A stretch of 64,000 nucleotides of DNA. Source: Siphonodentalium dalli. Taxonomy: Eukaryota > Mollusca > Scaphopoda > Gadilida > Siphonodentaliidae. The notes beneath the pieces were generated by a model, which saw only the letters and a list, made by a program, of their open reading frames with translations, searched no databases and was not told the DNA's origin. The DNA lies in contig CP136063.1 in NCBI GenBank assembly GCA_032622095.1, forward strand, positions 148,109,379-148,173,378. The letters are read 5' to 3'. Positions 12,459 through 24,000 of the stretch are shown one piece after another. Each line of letters starts with the position of its first letter. Positions within the stretch are counted from its first letter, which is position 1. The translations under genes were made by a program, and so were the position numbers.

Positions 12459-12540
12459 GTTTCACAATCTGACTGTAACATACACGTCATGTATCAGATT
12501 TATAGAGGTACTGTCTTACAGACTTTATTAGTATTATTTC

Positions 12541-12812
12541 AATTCAAAAATTTACCCTGCTACGGTATCTATTTTTCCCAATTGCATGGGCTCCGGACCC
12601 TGCCCTAAAATACCAAAGATTATCCCTGTCAGATCCTCTAGAGTTGGCGTAATATGGTTCTGGCATCGGCGAAGCTTGTGTCCAATGTGGGAAGGTGGTG
12701 GTGTGGTCAAAGCTTTCCTTAGTCACTCCAGTATGAGTATGCGAGATTTGTACCAAGAGCGGTCTGACTCCTGTTATTGCCAGGCCATGTGATAAATAAA
12801 AACTGAAATAAA
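12541..12812. other. Unassigned spacer
   Basis: No exon recognised. It contains a moderately GC-rich stretch (CATGGGCTCCGGACCCTGCC to GGCATCGGCGAAGC) ending in an A-rich run (GATAAATAAAAACTGAAATA), which could be the tail of a short retroposon; there is no second copy in the window to support that. Confidence 0.3.
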
Positions 12813-12814
12813 TA

Positions 12815-12980
12815 GATAGAACCGCATGAGTGTCTGGATTTTGACGAAATTATTGCACGAGATTTGTTGGCGGAGTGATAGCTTGAGTGCGGGACACAGT
12901 CCCGCATGAGAGGTATCGCGTTCCGCCAACAAAACGAGTGCGATAATTCGTCAAAATCCAGACACTCATGCGGTTCTATT
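12815..12980. mobile_element. Foldback (palindromic) MITE
   Basis: Left arm ATAGAACCGCATGAGTGTCT... and right arm ...AGACACTCATGCGGTTCTAT are reverse complements over about 75 bp, with few mismatches, around a GCGGGACACAGTCCCGC centre near 12896. The arms include TGGATTTTGACGAA and its complement. It has the same architecture (near-perfect palindrome, CG-rich centre, AT-rich flanks) as those at 22195-22345 and 39731-39872, though the sequences differ. Confidence 0.75.
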
Positions 12981-12984
12981 TTTA

Positions 12985-14506
12985 TTACATATCTCCGTAT
13001 CATAGTAAGTTGACTCACAGTCGTACATCTCCGGTACAGAAAATGTGAATTTAATTGAGTTTTAACACTGAATGAAATAGTTCCGTCGACAGATTGCACT
13101 AGTGCGATTCTGAGAATTATCACACGCCTGGAAACTCTTGCGATCATGCGAATTACGTTGATAGATATGTAATAAAAGAATATAAAATACAGCGCCTTGC
13201 GAGTTCATTAAATAGTATATCCAGGTAGACTATATACATAGTATACCTGTATATACAATACATTGAGGGCTGTTTTAATACCTTGTGCATTATGGGAATT
13301 TTATAATAATAAAAAAAGTTTACCCCTCCCTACCCTTTTTTTTTTGCCCACTGTTACCAGAAACGAAGGTATTATTTTTGGAGGCAACAATATTGCTATT
13401 TGAAATCAATTATAACCTTTCTATTTAGCTATGCTATTTTATTATGATTCTAAAGGCCAAAAAAAACTGTTGTTGCACGGACCCTGCCACATTGGATTTC
13501 AACCTCAGCGTTGAAGGTTTTTATTGACATTGCAAAAAAATAATAGTATCCAAACTCACGTCACAGGCACATAACGACAATAGGCAACAAAACACATAAA
13601 TTGGAGCATCTTATTTCATTGTAATTTTAAGCATTGTTTTCCATCTATGTTTGCTCATTTGGTGCCACTGTATTTTATTCATTAGACCATAAATTAGGTT
13701 TGTTGACTGCCGAAAATCAGTTTTATTTACTAATAATATTTAGCTCAATCAGGTGGTTGTTAAAGTAAAAAAGTCATAATCCTAAATATAAACCTGTTTG
13801 TAAGTGAACGTGCTAGAGTACATAACAATTTAAACAGTGTGTAGATAGAAATGCATGAATCAAGGTCCCTTTGCACCCTTTCTATTTGCAGCTTGTGTTT
13901 CAAGAGTAACTTTTACCAACATTTATAGGATCAACTGTTTTTATATTAAAATAAATGTTCTGGTTCAGAGTTTTAAAATTTTATTGATCGACAACAGGAA
14001 ATATTGCTGGTCATAATACGGAATGAATAGGCTATGTAATCTGCTAATCATATTTGTACCAATGCAAATTAAAAAAAAAATAGAATTTTGAGACAATGTT
14101 TGGGCTCCATATGTAGATGCCTACTTAATTTTGGATGGATTAATAAAGGAAGTTTACTACACTAATATAAAATAGTTACATGTTGACAACATGCCAAGTA
14201 GACATTAGCTGGTATGTCTGTCGTGAAATAAAAAATAAAAATAAATCTCGCATGCACTGATTTGAATAAAAAATTGCCTATGAAACAAAGGTCAAAAGAT
14301 TAATTATACATGTATATACTTGTAAAGAATAGTGAAAGGTCATTTTGGCTAAAGAGTTTTTATTTTTGATAGACACATTGAAATTATAGTAACCCATTGA
14401 ACTTATTTTACCAAGGCCATATGTGTTTGCTAGGCAAACTGATTTTGCCTATGCTTTTACCCAAGCATTACATAGGCTAATTCCCAGGTATGTACATTCA
14501 TTCCAG
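12985..14506. other. Non-coding, probably a SCAPER intron
   Basis: AT-rich sequence with no recognised exon up to the 3' splice site at 14505-14506. The first SCAPER exon seen starts in the middle of a codon, so this interval is intronic. The segment 13320-13380 has an inverted, diverged partner at about 24895-24955 (CCTTTGTTTCTGGT...), so it carries at least one dispersed repeat. Confidence 0.5.
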
Positions 14507-15018
14507 GTGAAGAACTTCAAGAAAGTGACGGCTGGGAGACAGTGAACAGGTGTGGCAAAGGAAAATCTACAAGAAAATCTACGGAAAACTTGAACAAAAA
14601 AGATCCAAGGAATCTCACAAGATCTAAATCTGAGCCATATGCTGGCTCGAGCTCTCAATCTAATCAGGAGAACAATGGTGGTGAAGCAACAATTCAAAAA
14701 TCTCAGTCAACCGAACTTGCTACGGATGATAGTGGTAGAAGTAGGTCAGATAGTAAGGGCAGTGAGAAGGAAAATAAACCAAGTAGTGTGACAGTGAAAA
14801 CGGTCTCCAGGCCTGAGGCTTCAGATGGACGACCATCGATTAGTAAATCAAAGACTAAAAGTTCACATGAAACTTCTAGAAATATTGATGTTCCAATAGA
14901 CTTGAACATTCCAGTTGTGAATGGCATTGAACCGAATGGACGTGTTTCCTCTTACATTCATTCAAGCTTGACAGAAGATGAATTTGATGATGAAGTTTAT
15001 TGTGAACGAATAGGGAAG
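14507..15018 (+). CDS. SCAPER: SCAPER exon a (GWETV block, Ser-rich region)
   Basis: 3' splice site TCATTCCAG, donor AAG|GTATGT. The exon starts with two bases completing a split codon, then EELQESDGWETVNR; the GWETV motif aligns with GWETVQRG of vertebrate SCAPER. The remainder is low-complexity, rich in Ser, Lys and Glu (KSKTKSSHETS and similar), ending with DEFDDEVYCERIGK. It is poorly conserved apart from GWETV and is probably disordered. Ends in phase 0. Confidence 0.9.
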
Positions 15019-18000
15019 GTATGTATTTTTAGCTCAACTTGCCAAGTCTAGTTTGAGCTATTGCCATGGGTTGATGTCTCGCGGTTGGCAGAGCAGCGAG
15101 GCATTACTCCTCTGTTGATATTTTGACCATGATGTGGTGGTCTATCACCAGTTGCTCATGATTGATGGTCACCTATACCGCATGTTCATTTGGTTGAGTT
15201 GAATTAATTTCACTTGGTCAGCATACACTTTATTTTAGGAATATATCCCCCCGGGTCGGTGCAATTCTCAACAACAATTTGACACACAAGAGAACTCCTA
15301 TCTGACCAGGAGATTTACTTGTATATGTAGCCTAGTCACATTTGGTAACTCTGTCAATAGCTCCTATCCTTGATAGGTAGATATGACTATGGCAGATATA
15401 ACTCTACATGTAAGTGTATGGCATCTAGCTCTGAGGGCATGCAAATAGGGTATGATTTTGTCCCTGCAAGCTATTGTCCAGAAGTTGCGTGTGGCATACT
15501 ACATGCATGTACATGTAATGATGTTGCCATGCAGTGCAAATAATTCACAAAATCTGATGGAACCATAACTAGTTCTCCAACCAACATGTTATATAGATAC
15601 ATGTACATCCACGAGGGCTTTCATATCTTGACTCCATACGGTATGTACTTTCCTTGCCTTGGTCAGTCACATACAACTATAGGTCAGCAGTGAATATTCT
15701 CGCATGTGTTCACACGCCTTGTCGTTTACAGGGCGCAGTTTTCGACCATGATGTGTTTGAAATGGATGTGCATATCGCCATTGAATGAGTCAATTATTTA
15801 TTACACCACTGGTGTTGGAATCAATCACACCAATTTGTCAAATTACAACCAATTGATTTCATCTGTTTTATATATATATTATACTAGCTCTGGTACCCGA
15901 ATCAATTGCTGCCCTCCCCAAAACCCCACCTAAGGACAAATACTTTGAAGAATGACATGTAAGATCACTGCAAAGCACTATCTGAATTGATCCCTTTGTG
16001 ATTCAATTCCTCATAGAATCACAATCAAACCTCACCTTCATCGATGAAGCCTTGTTTAGTTTATTAATTTGTCCAATGATTCTCACCAGACATATGAGAC
16101 CTTTTTTACTTTGAGTTTTTAATTTTAAACATTATATAACTTCAGGTTATAGAATCTTTCTGAAATACAAGCCAACGGGTGTATTATACAACTGTGGCAG
16201 TGTTCTTTTATTAATCTGTTTGTTCTGCTTCCATTTCAGTTAGAAAAAGAGCTTGAAGATGCAAAAGCTGAGGCCCTACAATCAGCCATGGAGGAAGAAG
16301 AATATCTTCAATCAATTGGCGAGAGCAGTCATAAAGATAAGGATATAATGATAAAATCATCCACCGATTCGGAGCTCGACCAGGAGGATGCTGATGAAGA
16401 TTCAGAGGAAATCAATGTGAGAGTTCATTTTAAATTAATTTACCGATTACCAATTAAATGTCTCTGTTTCTGTCTGTTTGCTCTTTTCTATGTGGCTAGA
16501 TAGGTAGGATTTACCTGAGACATGCAAATTCAGACTGATGTAATCATTTGCATTCATGCATGCTGCTTTTTTATGCAAAGATTTACACCGGGAGGTGGAT
16601 CGCGCAAAAGAAAAATGTTGCGAGACGGCCATAATATAATATAATAGCAAACAAATCATATTTCTATTATGACCTAGAAATCATATTCTATTATGACCTT
16701 ATCATAAACTTCCTGTTAGTAATTTATCAGTGATATCTATCTTTGATAAATAGACTGATATTTATAAATAACTACATGGTAGGGCAGTATATCAGCATTA
16801 AAAACACAGTATTTGGACATAGACGCTGGCTTAAATAGAAGCATTTCTTAAACATCATACATTGAAGGTATTGAGTTTCCTCCAAAAATAAAACTACTGA
16901 TTAAATAAAACTACGAAGTAAAAGTGACAAGTGACGTCACACAAATTAAAACCTATAGGCTGGTGTTCCCTGTCCCTGTAGGTATATTCATGTTTCAGCC
17001 TGATGAGATTTCACTATAATCATTCTCACACAGGCCACTAGTGAATTGGAAGCAGCTCCTGTCCCTGTAGGTATGTATTCATGTTTCAGCCTGATGAAAT
17101 TTCACTATAATCATTCTCACACAGGCTACCAGCGAATTGGATGCAGCTCCTGTCCCTGTAGGTATATTCATGTTTGAGCCTAATAATGAGATTTCACTAT
17201 AATCATTCTCACACAGGCTACCAGTGAATTGGAAGCAGCTCAGGAACTTGCCTTACAGTCTGCTATAGAAGAAGAAGAGTCATACCTGCAGGAGATGGCA
17301 CGTGAAGAGAGTCTGACTGTTGAGCTTAATATTGATCTAGATGGCGACACCAATCTCAATTTAAGTGTAAGTTTCCTTCTTTTTATTTACAATTTTGCCA
17401 GGCAGAATCATGTTTGTAAATACCAGAAATGTTAATGTTATGTGTTTCCATAAACCACTTGAATACTAGAAATCAACAAATTGGTCCCACTGAATTCAAA
17501 TGTTTATTAGTAGGCTTGCAATGATAGTCCGGCCGCCAGGTCACGGATGCGTGTTTTGGCGTATAAAGTTTTTTTCTCTGCGGATTTTGTAAATTCAGGT
17601 ATCCGACATCAAGATTTTATCAGCTGGCCATCTGTCAGCCTTGAGCAATTTTGTTTATAGCGCCCTAAAAAGTATACCCCCCCCCCCCCAATTTTTTTCA
17701 CAGACGTAAAACCAGTTACTTGGAATTTATTGCAAACTCACATGACTAATCTAGTAAAATATATATATTTTCATGAAGCTAAGGTATAATGACACTATTT
17801 TGGCCCAAAATTTAAACTCACCATCCAAGATGGCCACCAAAATGGCCGCCGGAAGTTGAAAATATATCATTTTTTCACAATTATCTTCTAGATCAGTTCA
17901 TGATGTTTGGAACTGGTTGAGTTATATGACTTTATTTTGTATTTTTTATATTAACTGATCATTGGAGCAATTAAACATGCAATTATTGGGGTCCTATCCG

Positions 18001-21000
18001 CTTGTGATCCCTCAAAAATTCGATTTTACAGAAAGCGGTATAAAATTTCCCTAAAAATCACAACTGGGATTCTAGTCATATTTCAACAAGAAATGAACAG
18101 AAGGTTGCAATTATGTGAGGCATACCATTACCTATGAATATTCCAACTCACTGGAACCAAAATTCTTACTTTGGCTCAAAATGGCCGCCAAAATATGGAA
18201 AATGGTAAATATTGCCCTAGGGTGTCCCGCAATCGCTTACAAGTTGTGGTTGATGTACAAAATTGGCTATTCTGCCTTCTATACATTGAATACTAACATG
18301 TCTGCTGCACCATGGTTAATTGTTACTGTTATCGCCACTGACATCACCAAAAATATTGGACTTTTCTCTCAAAAACTTGACATAAATATCGGCAAAAATT
18401 ACTTTTCAGGTTTGGATCATTTTTTCTAGTAATATGTAACTATCTTTAGATTGAAAGGTGTTTATTGTATTGGTCTATCTTAAATGTGTCACACTATGGT
18501 GTTTATATACCAAATTGCTCAAAATGGCTTCCAAAATGGCAATCAAATTGGTAAAAGTTATTTTTAACATATATCATTATAACATTATATATATAACATT
18601 ATTCTCTGCGTTATCCGAAAATGTAGCAAATTGTGACTCACTTGGTTATTATACGTGTTAGGTAATTAACTGACAACTAAATGTTCTATTATGGTTGTCC
18701 CAGTTCCGTATGGGGCATGACAAATTCATTTTAAAGTATGGAAATTTGCGGAGAACCTCTTTTGTGATTCTGACCATATTATTGAAAGGAAATGGGCAGA
18801 ACTTTGAGACGGAACTGAGATGAACCATAATATATGGCTCTTCTGGTCCATTGTGATAAACCAATATCAACTGGATACAGGATGGTTGCCAAGATGGTAG
18901 CGAAGGGAGTTACTCCATGTGAGGTGAATAGGTATACATGGAGTTAATGTATGTCATGAATGATGTGAATATTTATACAATGAGTGACTATATGGTTATG
19001 AGTGTGTTGTCCATAGTGAGATGTATGGGTATACGGGGAGAGGTCATGGTCATGTGTGGGGTGAATCGGTATGAATGGTGTGACTGTATGGTGTATGGTT
19101 GTGTGTATCATGTACGGGTGCACCTTGTGTGCCTGTATGGACATTGATGTGGTGTATGGATGTAGCTACATGGTCATCTATGTATTGATTATATATATAT
19201 GGAGTGACTGTAAGGTCATGGGTGGGATGTACATGTGTTTCTGTATGCTCACGAATGGGGTGTGTGGATAAATAGTGAGTGATTTTATGGTCAGGGGTAA
19301 TGTGTATGGTACACATATCCACCTCACCATTGGCCATATCACTCACTGTATCCTTATTTGTCACACCATAGCCGAATAGCCACGAAAGATATACTAATAC
19401 ACCCCAGCCATGTCAGTATAGTCACTCCATGTGAGCATATGCACATCATCCGTGGCCATATAGCCACTCGCTATATACACATACACCTCGCCCATGACCA
19501 TATAGCAACACGATTGTATATCCGCATAACCTACACATGACCATACCGCCACGAGTTGCCAAGCAGGAACACCAGGTATACTCACACACCTGACAATTTA
19601 GTCACTTCCTGCATATATATTCATTACATTGATGATCATACAGTCACTCCTTGTATACCTACTCATCACACCATTGACCATACAGTCACTACATGTATAC
19701 ATATTCCACACACAGTCATATAACCACTCGATATATACATATGAAGCTCACCCTAGACCATAGAGTCACTCCAGGTATACATATACACCTCACCACTGGC
19801 GATTCAGTCCTTCCAGATATACAAAATCCCGCACACACGACCACTCATACTTGCATATACACCTCACACATGACAATTCAGCAATGCACTGTATAATCAT
19901 ACACACCATCCATGATCATACAGCTAATCCCTACACACCCACCAATGATAATACATCCACGATATATATACATATACATCCCGTACATTACTACAAGGAC
20001 ACTTCCTATATACCCACACGATAATGTCCACCCAGCTTACTCCAGGTATGCATATAGACTTCAATCATGACAGTACAGTCATTCCATGTATACCTCACAT
20101 TACCCGTAACCATAAAATCACTCACTATTTATTCACACACCCCATCCATGATCATACAGAAAACACATGTAAATCCCACCCATGACCTTACAGTCACTCC
20201 ATATATACATAATCAATACATAGATGACCATGTAGCTATATCCATACACCACACCAATGTCCATACAGGCACACCGGATGCACCCGTACGGGATAGACAC
20301 AACCATACACCATACAGTGACTCCATGCATACCGATACACCCCACACCTGACCATGACCTCTCCCTGTATACCTATAAATATCACTATGGACAACACAAG
20401 CATAACTATATAGTCACTCATTGTATACATATTCACATCATTCATGACATACATTAACTCCATGTATACCTATTCACCTCACCTCTGATCATAGAGTAAC
20501 TCCAGGTCTACCATCTTGGCATCAATCCTGTATCCAGTTGATATTGGTTTATCATAATTGACCAGAAGAGCCATATATTATGTTTCATCTCAGTTCCGTC
20601 TCAAAGTTCTGCCCATTTTCTTTCAATAATATGGTCAGAATCACAAAAGAGGTTCTCTGCAAATTGCCATACTTTAAAATGAATTTGTCATGCCCCATAC
20701 GGAACTGGGACAACCATAATAGAACATTTAGTTGTCAGTTAACTACCTATCACGTATAATTACCAAGTGAGTCACAATTTGCTACATTTTCGGATAACGC
20801 AGAGAATAATGTTATATATATAATATTATAATGATATATGTAAAAAATACAATAAACACCTTTTAATCCAAAGATAGTTACATATTACAAGACAAAATGG
20901 TCCAAACCTGAAAAGTAAATTTTTGCCGATATTTATGTCAAGTTTTTGAGAGAAAAGTCCAATATTTTTGGTGATGTCAGTGGTGGCAACAGTAACAATT

Positions 21001-24000
21001 AACCATGGTGCAGCAGACATGTTAGTATTCAATGTATAGAAGGCATAATAGCGAATTTTGTACATCAACCACAACTTGTAAGCGATTGCAGGGCACCCTA
21101 GGGCAATATTTATCATTTTCCATATTTTGGCGGCCATTTTGGCAGCCATTTTGAGCCAAAGTAAGAATTTTGGTTCCAGTGAGTTGGAATATTCATAAGT
21201 AATGGTATGCCTCACTTAATTGCAACCTTCTGTTCATTTCTTGTTGAAATATGACTAGAATCCCAGTTGTGATTTTTTGTAAAATTTTATACCGCGTTCT
21301 ATAAAATCGAATTTTTGAGGGATCACAAGCGGATAGGACCCCAATAATTGCATGTTTAATTGCTCCAATGATCAGTTAATATACAAAATACAAAATAAAG
21401 TCATATTACTCAACCAGTTCCAAACAGCATGAACTGATCTAGAAGATATTTGAGAAAAAATACCATATTTTCAACTTCCGGCGGCCATTTTGGTGGCCAT
21501 CTTGGATGGTGAGTTTCAATTTTGGCCCAAAATAGTGTCGTTATGTCTTAGCTTCATAAAAATATATACATTTTACTAGATTAGTCATGTGAATTTGCAA
21601 CAAATTCCAAGTAACTGGTTTTACGTCTGGGGAAATCTGGGGGGGGGGTATACTTTTTAGGGCGCTATAAAAAAAATTGCTCAAGGCTGACAGATGGCCA
21701 GCCGATAAAATCTTGTTGTCGGATACCTGAATTTACAAAATCCGCAGAGAAAAAAACTTTATACGCGAAAACAAGCATTCGTGAATTCCGGGTGTTTGGC
21801 GACCGGACTATGAAGCCCAATATACTTTTCGTAGCTAATAATCTTTATCTGTAATTGCAAATTTTGTGCATGTGAGATTATAACCATATGCATGTAGTTC
21901 AATATTGAAAATTGACAAAATATATTTTGAAATTGTTTTAACCCCCTTCTGTTTCTTTTTGGTAGCTAGTGTGGGAGCGTAGAAATACAGTTACACCATT
22001 TGTCCCAATAACAAGTTAATATTATAAACATTTTTTATATTCCAGAATGCTACAGGTTCCTTGGATGCTTCACAGCAAACACTTGATTGGGATAGCATGG
22101 TCAGCGATCATGAAGGTAAGCTTTATCTGAGAGTCCAATAACAGTCCATCATTTATGTGTAAGATATTTTAAAAAGCAAAAACAACATATATAGAGAATA
22201 ATCACTTGATTGAACTGGTGACGTGAAATAATTCATGAGTGGCAGGTACGTTGTACAAACACGAATGCAGTCGAGTGTTACAAAATGGTCCCTCCCTCGA
22301 ATGAATTATTTTTACGTCACCAGTTCAATTAAGTGATTATTCTGTTTATTATATTCCACTATAAACATCTAATTTACCAGAAATCCGAAGAATACTGCCA
22401 TTATACTGATAAAGCATAAATTTTGATAGCGCATATGAATACATAACGCGCTAGTTAATGTGACATAATTCACTTGTAAAATTATCGTTTATGATCACTT
22501 GAGAAATCAAGGTAAATCACACAAATAAAATTTAATAAAAGGAATAATCACTTGATTGATTGGTGACGTGAAATAATTCATGAGAGGCATGCAGTGACGT
22601 TGTACAAACACGAGAGTGATTATTCTGTTTATTATATTCCACTACAAACATCTGATTTACCAGACATCCAAATAATATCACCATTATACCCATGATGCAT
22701 AAATTCTGATAATGCGTATAAATACATAGCGTGCTAGTTAAAGTGACATAATTCACTAGTGAATTTATCGTTTATAATCACTCGATTAATCAAGGTAAAT
22801 CACACATATGAATGTAATAAATATATATAAATCCCCCCAACCAAATGTGTGATCTTTCTTACAATATAATTGGGGAAGTGCACACATCCTTCACTGCTCT
22901 AGAATTTGGGAAATTGAAAAGCCTGATTCAGCATTTAGCCATTTTAACTCCCACAATTTTGAAGAGATTTGTTCATAATACGCACATTGATGTCCATTCA
23001 AATTATGAATAACTACATCAAGATTATGAATGTTTTGTAGTGTAAAGTGAGTCTACAACGTTAATATGTTAATATATTTATCTTCACTCAGCTGCTGTTC
23101 ACCAGAATTGGGGAGAAATTGTTGAGGTTGATGAACGAACACCAGGTCATGGTGTATACATGAATGAAAAACTGTCTTCACCATCCCGAAAAAGGTATTC
23201 CCACATAATTATTATGTTCACATATGTAGTGAGTGAAGGTATGGAAAATAAAATTGAAAGTGATGTGAAACACTCCGGTGGGGTGATGAAATAGAATTGA
23301 GAATAATCTTGCCCACAGTAGTTATTTTTTTTACAAATATTAATCCAAATTGACAACACACATCGTCATTCTTATATATTAATTAAATGCAATGACTCTC
23401 AATGGCAAAATCATTTGTGTTAGTTTATCACCGATAGTTTCGTCCCGAATCGAGATGTAAATATTTACAATTGAGCGTACTTCAGACGATGATTGCTATG
23501 GAGTGGTATGGTCGATTCCTTTCAAACTTTCGGCAATGTTAGTAGCATGCTACATTCCCCAGATTGGCATAGCACCTGAGTACTAACTTATCAATTTCAC
23601 GCATCCAAATAAGTCCATAATATGTCTTTAATGAATCATTTGGGTAAATAATAAATTATTTTTGAGTTTCGACTAGAACCATAGTGTGCCAATGGCAATG
23701 GTGTTCAATTGCCATATTTCAGTAGCAAGTGACAGAATATGGTTATTATTATTTAATTTTTAACCATATTTTGTTATGCGTTCCGATTGATATGCTGTTA
23801 ATTCATTATGATAGATCACCAACGGAATCCAGAAAGAAACATGAAGAGAAACAGGCCAAGGCTCAAGAACTTCGTGAGAAATTACTCAGTGAAAAAGCAG
23901 ATAGGCTGAGGGACTTGTCCAAAAAGGTATTATCCCATTACCTTTCATTTAACACATCTAACTATTGCTTATTTAATTAAAATGAGTCACATTATTAATT

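Noticed and set aside
14542-15051. Start codon of a short gene at 14542
   Set aside because: The ATG-like start is internal: GWETV lies just upstream in frame after a good 3' splice site at 14505-14506, so the exon starts at 14507 and ends at the donor 15018, not at the later stop.
19050-20463. Matching open frames on both strands in the minisatellite (MELMYVMNDV... and the HTHNH-rich frames)
   Set aside because: They exist because the same ~41 bp unit is present in inverted orientation and has few stops. Composition is repetitive and no start or splice signal supports them.
18115-21215. Frame MRHTITYEYSNSLEPKFLLW present in both arms of the inverted repeat
   Set aside because: Conservation is explained by arm identity. 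Frames are interrupted differently in the two arms and contain the non-coding AAAATGGCCGCC repeat motif.
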